From Lachancea dasiensis (Eukaryota; Ascomycota; Saccharomycetes; Saccharomycetales; Saccharomycetaceae), in assembly GCA_900074725.1 (NCBI GenBank), contig LT598456.1, forward strand, positions 875,488-939,487: a DNA stretch of 64,000 bases, given 5' to 3'. Position 1 is the stretch's first letter. Each line of letters starts with the position of its first letter. The notes beneath the pieces are model-generated. The model made no database searches. It saw only the letters and a list, made by a program, of their open reading frames with translations, and was not told the DNA's origin. Below are positions 58,012-64,000 of this stretch, one piece after another. The translations under genes were made by a program, and so were the position numbers.

Positions 58012-58286
58012 GCTACGCTGGAGCTACCTGTATGAGCGGTGAGAAGCTCAAAGTTCATTGCGATCCATATCGAACGTGAAGGTTCATCTTTCATTCATCA
58101 CATCGTACTACAAACCACCAGTGCAATTAATCGAATATCGAAAAAGTGCAGCGACGCAAGGCTTCTCAAGATCCGCTATTGAAGGTAACTCATCGAAGCA
58201 CCTGAAGAGCTTTCTGAGACTCTGTTCCCGTCTTTACTGCAAAGAGCGTATCTGGCGCTGCTACCTAGTCTTGATCATTGGTTATA

Positions 58287-59330
58287 ATGAGCAAAGGTGA
58301 GAAAGGGAAGAACAAAGTGAGATCAGGCCACTCGACCTCTGCAAATGGTTCTGGCGCTTACAGCTCCAAGCGTCGAAATGACGAAACAAAGCACGGAGCA
58401 AATAGAGAAGGTAAAAAATTCCCGGTGAAGCTTGCCATGTGGGATTTTGACCAGTGCGACCCCAAGAGGTGCAGCGGCAAGAAATTAGAGAGACTGGGAC
58501 TCATCAAAGCGTTGCGCGTCGGTCAGAAATTCCAGGGCGTTGTGGTATCACCGAATGGAAAAGGGCTAGTGTGCCCCAACGATCAACGAATCGTAGAGGA
58601 GAATGGAGCTGCTGTAGTAGAATGCTCCTGGGCACGCCTGGATGAGGTCCCTTTCAATAAGATTGGTGGAAAGAACGAGCGTCTTCTTCCATATTTAGTC
58701 GCTGCTAATCAAGTGAACTACGGACGTCCCTGGAGACTTAATTGCGTCGAAGCGCTTGCCGCATGTTTCGCGATCGTCGGCCGCGTAGACCTAGCAGCGC
58801 AGCTGCTGTCGCATTTTTCCTGGGGTTTGGTTTTTTTAGAGCTCAACAAGGAGTTGCTTGAGATCTATCAAAAATGTACCGACTCGGAATCTGTTCAAGC
58901 TGCCCAAGATGCTTGGTTGAGACAAATTGAGAAAGAAGCAGAAGAACGCAAAAATCACGGCGACAATGATGATTTGTGGATGACTGGTAATGTCAATAGA
59001 ATTCCTCAAGGTGTAACTTCAAATAATGAGAACGAAATGGGCGATGCCAGCGAGGGAGAAAGCGAGGAAGACGAGGAGGAAAAGGGAAAAGAGGGGGTTC
59101 ATGGTCGCACAAAATCTGTAAAATATGACCGACTAGGAAATGCCATATACCTAGAGCAGAGTGATGAGTCAGAACAAGAGGCGGACACCTCAAGCGAAGA
59201 AACTGAGGACGGTGAAAATTGTCGAGAGCATCAGTATGATTCGCTAGGTAATTTTGTCCCAGCTACAGAACCCGTCACAAGCGTTAGTGCTAGTCTAGAT
59301 GAGCTATCTATAGGCAAGAAGTTTGATTAG
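58287..59330 (+). CDS. TSR3: 18S rRNA aminocarboxypropyltransferase Tsr3
   Basis: A 347-residue protein (S. cerevisiae 313 aa). From the ATG at 58287 it reads MSKGEKGKNK; the frame extends to a TTG at 58278 that I reject. The enzyme core is strongly conserved: FPVKLAMWDFDQCDPKRCSGKKLERLGLIK, VSPNGKGLVCP, VVECSWARL.EVPF, LLPYLVAANQVNYGRPWRLNCVEALAACF and LLSHFSWG. Tsr3 adds the acp group to U1191 of 18S rRNA in a late cytoplasmic step. The C-terminal acidic repeats with YD.LGN are typical. A near PAC word CTCATCGA lies at about 58188. DNL4 follows, as in YOR006C-YOR005C. Confidence 0.93.
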   Translation: MSKGEKGKNKVRSGHSTSANGSGAYSSKRRNDETKHGANREGKKFPVKLAMWDFDQCDPKRCSGKKLERLGLIKALRVGQKFQGVVVSPNGKGLVCPNDQRIVEENGAAVVECSWARLDEVPFNKIGGKNERLLPYLVAANQVNYGRPWRLNCVEALAACFAIVGRVDLAAQLLSHFSWGLVFLELNKELLEIYQKCTDSESVQAAQDAWLRQIEKEAEERKNHGDNDDLWMTGNVNRIPQGVTSNNENEMGDASEGESEEDEEEKGKEGVHGRTKSVKYDRLGNAIYLEQSDESEQEADTSSEETEDGENCREHQYDSLGNFVPATEPVTSVSASLDELSIGKKFD

Positions 59331-59588
59331 GATCATCGATAGCGCTGAGCTCAGAGCTCTCATGTTTCGCCCCGCTAAATGCATACCCTCAAATAACTAT
59401 AGAATTAGGCAAAGTTTATATCTCCAGTTGTGTGCTGCCTATTTTATTTTCTATTAGGCTATGCGCCATGTGTTTTCTGACCGGCACCCCGCGCTTTTAC
59501 TTGAGTCAGTAATAACGAGAAGCCATTACTTACTTTTCAATCATTGCGCACCTCAGCGATATGACGGCCCTCGCGTGAAAACAGTCTA

Positions 59589-62435
59589 ATGGGCACGATA
59601 GGTGGTGACAGTCAATCGAGTTACTCATCAGAAGCTAATATAGAACCGGAACCCAAAAACTTTGCCCCCTCCCCCGATTTTCGATGGCTCTGTGATGAGC
59701 TTTTCGGAAAATTAGATGCCATCAATACTAATAAGATGAAGTATGGCAAGGCTGCAGCTGTGAAGTACATTGAGGTGATTATTCACTTCATCAAGCTATG
59801 GAGGACAACGGTAGGTAATGACTTTTTCCCAGTACTACGGTTAATCCTCCCTTACCGCGATGTGAGGAGCTATAACATTAAAGAGTTCACCTTGATCAAG
59901 GCAATTTGCAAGACACTGAATTTACCAAGGGACTCGTTGACAGAAAAGAGACTCATAAACTGGAAACAGTATGCCGGCAGAGGAGTGAATTTATCTGCCT
60001 TCTGCGTAGAGGAGATCTCTAAAAGAAGAAGTGAACAGGGGGAAATTGAAACCATCTCCATCGACAAGGTCAATGAAAAGCTCACTGATCTGTCCAAAGA
60101 GGCGTCTGCGAAAAAATGGGGGTTCACAGGTTTGTTTGAGTCTCCATCATTTCAATATTGCATGCGTAATATGACTTTCCGAGAGCTAAAGTACTTTTTT
60201 GACATCATACTTAAAGCAAGAATAATCGGCGGTCTAGAACACAAGTTCCTGAGTTGCTGGCATCCAAACGCGCAAGATTATCTAGGTGTAGTCTCAGACC
60301 TCAAGATATTATCACAAAAACTTTGGGATCCTTTCATAAGACTGGGCCGGCAGGACCTGACAATAAATATCGGCCACCCATTTGCGCCCCACCTAGCTAA
60401 ACGGCTTTATATAACCTATGAAAAAGCCTCTGCGAAACTCAAGGATGACTTTTTTATTGAGGAAAAGATGGACGGTGAAAGGATACAATTGCACTTTATG
60501 GACCGCGGCTCCAAGATAAGATTCTTCAGCAGGCGAGGGACAGACTATACTCATTTATACGGTAAAAGCTTGGAGACTGGGGTTATCTCGCAGTTCTTGA
60601 AATTCAGAGAAGATGTCTTCGAATGCGTATTAGATGGCGAAATGGTGAGTTTTGATAAAGAGCGTAAAGTGGTACTTCCATTTGGGGTAGTGAAATCGGC
60701 GGCTGTTGAAGAAATTATTAATGCCAGCACGAGCATCGAAAAAGAAGGATATAGACCACTGTACATGATATTTGATCTTGTTTATCTCAACGGAACCTCA
60801 CTCACCAAAATTCCTTTGCATGTTCGGAAGGAGTATTTAAGAGAGATCATGGCACCTGTGCCCAATATCGTTGAAATACTGCCTGAGTTGCGAGCAAAGG
60901 AATCTACCGCCATATCTACTTCCTTACAGCGGGCTATCGAGATGGGCTCTGAGGGTTTGATTCTCAAGCAGCTCAATTCTACTTATGATATCGGCGCCAG
61001 AAATGATTTTTGGATCAAAATCAAGCCAGAGTATTTTGAAGACCTGGGAGAAACTATGGATTTGATAATCATTGGAAGGGACCCTGGTAAAAAGGATTCT
61101 CTCATGTGTGGCTTGCTTGAAACTGGTGTAACGGATGATCAATCTGACAAGTTCGAAAGTGAGGCAAACGGAGTTTCTCGAAAACTGAAGGTGCTGTCCT
61201 TCTGCAACATTGCTAATGGTGTTTCGGATGAGGAATTCAAAGAGATAGAGAGGAAAACTAGAGGTTCTTGGCATTTATTCAAAGAAGGTCCTCCCCCGAC
61301 TGATTTGATAGAATTTGGTAATAAGCTGCCCATTGAATGGATCGATCCTCAGTATTCTCTGGTGATGGAGGTCAAGGCGAGGTCTGTGGACAATAATGGG
61401 GCAATCGGAAAGAAGTACAAGGTAGGCAGTACTTTACATGGTGCCTATTGCAGGAGGTTGCGCGAAGACAAGGATTGGACTACGTGCGCAACCCTTGAAC
61501 AATTTCAGCAAGCCAAAGTCGCCCACAATTACTATACTTATAAGAACAGGGCTAATCGGGTGTCTGTGTCGAGAAGGAAACGGCTCAAGGTATCCAAGCC
61601 AAGTAATGTCAATGACTTGAACGTACCAAACATTGCCAAAGAAACTGCATTATTTGAGGGTATGACGTTCTATATTTTGAGTGACTTCCTGGATCCTATG
61701 GGCAAGAGACACGATAGGAACATCATTGGGGAACACGTCAAAAAGCACGGGGGTGGCTTAATACCAAACCTTACAGTGAGACCTGAGGAACTCTCTCATC
61801 TGTGGGTTATCAGTGGGAAAAACACAATAGAGTGTAAATCCTTGTTTGACAGAGGTTATGATATTATAGATCCAATGTGGATCTTTGACAGCATCGCCAG
61901 CGGATCTCGCCTTAAGTTGGAACCAAAACATTGTTTTCTAGTATCAATGAGGCTTTTGGAAAACACGAAGAAGAGGGTAGACTCTAATGGGGACAGTTTC
62001 ACTCGATCAGTAACGAACGATGATTATATGAAGATCGTAGAAAAGACAAATCTAGCTGTGGAAATGCATGGTAAACAATGGCATGAACTAGAGGATGCAC
62101 CACTTATGATGCTACAAAGATATAGAATTTTTGTTGCCGCAAGCAAGGAAAACTCAGCAGCCACTAAACAATGCAAAAAAACGGTGATGATATTTGGAGG
62201 CATGCTAGTCAACGAAATTGAAAACTGTAATCTAGTTATTGCTTGCCTTGCCTCCACGAGCGATGATCTTTTCCTTCGAGACTTACGAAGTACGGTTGCG
62301 GCAACAAAATACAAAGAAAACAAGAAAATTGGCGACGCTAAGTTTCGAATTCCTAGGATTGTGAGTTTAGAATGGCTACGAGCTTGTGTAATGGAGCAAT
62401 GTCTCGTTCCTGAAGAGGATCACATCTGTGTTTAA
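59589..62435 (+). CDS. DNL4: DNA ligase IV
   Basis: A 948-residue ATP-dependent DNA ligase (S. cerevisiae Dnl4 944 aa). The N-terminal DNA-binding domain includes WK.YAGRGVNLSAFC (about residues 124-140). The nucleotidyltransferase motif I is EEKMDGERIQ, with the lysine nucleophile at about residue 293. Later motifs are VLDGEMV (about 347), EGLILK (about 455) and DFWIKIKPEY (about 475). Two C-terminal BRCT domains follow with WIFDSIASG and WLRACVMEQCLVPEEDH. It works with Lif1 and Nej1 to seal double-strand breaks in non-homologous end joining. The frame is intact. Confidence 0.96.
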   Translation: MGTIGGDSQSSYSSEANIEPEPKNFAPSPDFRWLCDELFGKLDAINTNKMKYGKAAAVKYIEVIIHFIKLWRTTVGNDFFPVLRLILPYRDVRSYNIKEFTLIKAICKTLNLPRDSLTEKRLINWKQYAGRGVNLSAFCVEEISKRRSEQGEIETISIDKVNEKLTDLSKEASAKKWGFTGLFESPSFQYCMRNMTFRELKYFFDIILKARIIGGLEHKFLSCWHPNAQDYLGVVSDLKILSQKLWDPFIRLGRQDLTINIGHPFAPHLAKRLYITYEKASAKLKDDFFIEEKMDGERIQLHFMDRGSKIRFFSRRGTDYTHLYGKSLETGVISQFLKFREDVFECVLDGEMVSFDKERKVVLPFGVVKSAAVEEIINASTSIEKEGYRPLYMIFDLVYLNGTSLTKIPLHVRKEYLREIMAPVPNIVEILPELRAKESTAISTSLQRAIEMGSEGLILKQLNSTYDIGARNDFWIKIKPEYFEDLGETMDLIIIGRDPGKKDSLMCGLLETGVTDDQSDKFESEANGVSRKLKVLSFCNIANGVSDEEFKEIERKTRGSWHLFKEGPPPTDLIEFGNKLPIEWIDPQYSLVMEVKARSVDNNGAIGKKYKVGSTLHGAYCRRLREDKDWTTCATLEQFQQAKVAHNYYTYKNRANRVSVSRRKRLKVSKPSNVNDLNVPNIAKETALFEGMTFYILSDFLDPMGKRHDRNIIGEHVKKHGGGLIPNLTVRPEELSHLWVISGKNTIECKSLFDRGYDIIDPMWIFDSIASGSRLKLEPKHCFLVSMRLLENTKKRVDSNGDSFTRSVTNDDYMKIVEKTNLAVEMHGKQWHELEDAPLMMLQRYRIFVAASKENSAATKQCKKTVMIFGGMLVNEIENCNLVIACLASTSDDLFLRDLRSTVAATKYKENKKIGDAKFRIPRIVSLEWLRACVMEQCLVPEEDHICV

Positions 62436-62552
62436 GTTTGCATTATATATTGCACAAGGTGATTTATGAAAGTCCCGTGATAAAGTATCTTTCAGCTGCT
62501 CATCCTACCACTACCTTCCGGTTTGAGACAGATAAGACGGGTCAAGTAACGA

Positions 62553-64000
62553 ATGCCAGCTCAATTAGATGGATTTGTGCCTGCTCATTGCATATTCTAT
62601 AGCTTGTTTCATCCAACAGAAGGAACGAAAGTGAGACATGAGTTTCCTCCAGGCTGCTTGGAAGCCAGCGGTATAAAGTTTGACACTATCAAAAATTATA
62701 TTATTCCCAAACCACAGCTCTGTAACAAGCTTCTGACTTTCAAGTATGGCTCATATCGACTGGTATGCTATCCAGTAACTGTGGTGGCTTCATACTATGC
62801 TCGGAATTCTTTCAGTTTCAATTTTGTGTTCGTGTTCCCTTATGACTGTGCTACTTCCCCTTATGAGCCGACCATCAAGCGGCTCGGTAAAATGTTCACA
62901 GTTTTAGAGGAACAGTCTCAACTTCTTTCAAAAGCTGAGAGAGATTTGGTATATTTTCGTCTAAAAACCAATGATGCTCATAAGCATACCACGCAAGATA
63001 ACTCCCTAGACAATGAAAATCCAAACACACTAGGTGTAGCGGATGGAAACCAAGCTCAGGAGCGAGGATATGCCTTTGAGAAGTATCAGGAAATATTAAA
63101 GGATTTGAGTGGTACCAGCAAGAGACTCGCCGTGGATGATTTGATAACAAGAATATTCCAGGATTTAAACAACTATTCAGAATGTTTAATTCCCATTGAC
63201 TCAGGGAATGCAGTTGATATAAAGTTATTTCCTTTACTTTCTCCACCTAATTCCTGCTTGTCATTTGAGGACGTTCCAATTTCGACGGTGAACTTGGCGA
63301 AGTTAATCGATGTCAATTGGGATCCAACAATGTTAGGAATTGTTCCCTATATCAACGGAATAAACAGTATTGCAAAAATTGCTCGCTTTTGCAACAGTGA
63401 TCTCGACTTGGTCATCGAATGCATAAAACACTTAATATACTATAATTGTGTGGCGCTCGTCGATATTTTTCAATTTAGCAACATTTATGCCCCAACCAGC
63501 GAGCTCAATCGTTTCCTCATTGATTCGACTTTAGCAGCAGCATGCCAATTGTATGTCACATTCAAAGACTCGACTGAAATTTCGGTGCTTCCACTGGATA
63601 CACGATCCAAGAGGCTAAGCAGTACCAGCAACGCAAGAAGCCGAAACTCGAGCGGTACTATGGACATTTCTCAGAAGGCGAGATATTTCGGACCAAGAGA
63701 CGGATCATCTATATCAAATACAGAGTCATCGTTAAATGGCTATCAAAACACACCTCAATCCCATAACTCCTCAATTCCATTGCGCAGTATGACCGATGGT
63801 GGCCTCTCCCAATCCGAGGGGGCTGGATACGAAAATGGAATAACACTCCCTTCTAAATCATGTCTTTTTGATTTGTACCGATCTTTATCGCAGGGTCAAA
63901 CTGTCAGGGAATGGTACCGAACCCATTTCGAAAAGCTACGATCTGCTCGAATAGATGTAAGAAGATTTATTACCTTTGGAACTATACATGGGTTATTATA
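62553..64000 (+). CDS. NPR2: SEACIT/GATOR1 subunit Npr2, 5' part
   Basis: An open frame from ATG 62553 that runs off the window with no stop; at least 482 codons. It resembles yeast Npr2: FVPAHCIFYSLFHPTEGTKVR.EFPP near residues 7-35, NYIIPKPQLCNKL, YGSYRLVCYPVTV, the shared FNFVFVFPYDC, RLGKMF..LE.Q.QLLSK, IFQDLNNYSECLIPID..NAVDIK.FPLL.PP, DVNWDPTM..IVPYI.G.NSIAKI and FDLYRSLSQGQT. With Npr3 and Iml1, it inhibits TORC1 when nitrogen is poor. S. cerevisiae NPR2 (YEL062W) is not next to DNL4, so the junction is a rearrangement. Confidence 0.92.
   Translation, partial: MPAQLDGFVPAHCIFYSLFHPTEGTKVRHEFPPGCLEASGIKFDTIKNYIIPKPQLCNKLLTFKYGSYRLVCYPVTVVASYYARNSFSFNFVFVFPYDCATSPYEPTIKRLGKMFTVLEEQSQLLSKAERDLVYFRLKTNDAHKHTTQDNSLDNENPNTLGVADGNQAQERGYAFEKYQEILKDLSGTSKRLAVDDLITRIFQDLNNYSECLIPIDSGNAVDIKLFPLLSPPNSCLSFEDVPISTVNLAKLIDVNWDPTMLGIVPYINGINSIAKIARFCNSDLDLVIECIKHLIYYNCVALVDIFQFSNIYAPTSELNRFLIDSTLAAACQLYVTFKDSTEISVLPLDTRSKRLSSTSNARSRNSSGTMDISQKARYFGPRDGSSISNTESSLNGYQNTPQSHNSSIPLRSMTDGGLSQSEGAGYENGITLPSKSCLFDLYRSLSQGQTVREWYRTHFEKLRSARIDVRRFITFGTIHGLL

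Overview
This window is a gene-dense piece of a budding-yeast chromosome (Saccharomycetaceae). Almost every gene is a single ORF with a clear Saccharomyces cerevisiae counterpart. The order interleaves genes that lie on two S. cerevisiae chromosomes: the left arm of XV plus the proximal right arm (YOL013C to YOL001W, YOR001W, YOR002W, YOR005C to YOR007C) and the centromere-proximal part of XIII (YMR005 to YMR001, YML001, YML002/003). A double-conserved-synteny pattern of this kind is expected from a lineage that did not undergo the whole-genome duplication. Lachancea is the genus I favour, but I could not test it.

Layout. 1-7 kb: an Atg22-like vacuolar transporter, HSP60 with a heat-shock promoter, and a Zng1-type CobW GTPase. 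7.4-12.4 kb: intron-containing tRNA-Pro(UGG), RRN11, HRD1, an OPA3-like gene and HTZ1. 13-29.9 kb: phospholipase B, tRNA-Val(AAC), TAF4, RCL1, MVP1, MDM12, COQ10, AIM34, MIX17, CSI2 and TOP1. 31-43.7 kb: CDC5, RPB11, SIN3, PFA4, IZH2 and RRP6. 43.7-44.9 kb: a long AT-rich gap between RRP6 and PHO80 with a CDEIII-like TTTCCGAAAA, which I read as a point centromere. 44.9-50.1 kb: PHO80, YPT7, a pirin gene and ALG6. 50.1-53.7 kb: a gene-poor stretch of degenerate dispersed repeats ending at an intron-containing tRNA-Arg(ACG). 53.7-64 kb: SGT2, an intact VRL1, TSR3, DNL4 and the 5' part of NPR2, which runs off the window.

The genes are mostly housekeeping: mitochondrial protein folding, lipid tethering and coenzyme Q function (HSP60, MDM12, COQ10, MIX17, AIM34), ribosome and rRNA synthesis (RRN11, RCL1, RRP6, TSR3), transcription and chromatin (TAF4, SIN3, HTZ1, RPB11, TOP1), ER quality control and glycosylation (HRD1, ALG6, PFA4, SGT2), endosome-vacuole traffic (MVP1, VRL1, YPT7), cell cycle and phosphate signalling (CDC5, PHO80), end joining (DNL4) and nutrient signalling (NPR2). 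I found no obvious new gene system. The more notable signals are the inferred centromere and the inversion around it, the intact VRL1 reading frame, the tRNA-Arg(ACG) intron, a probable hAT transposase relic, two dispersed repeat families, and a triple PAC promoter array.
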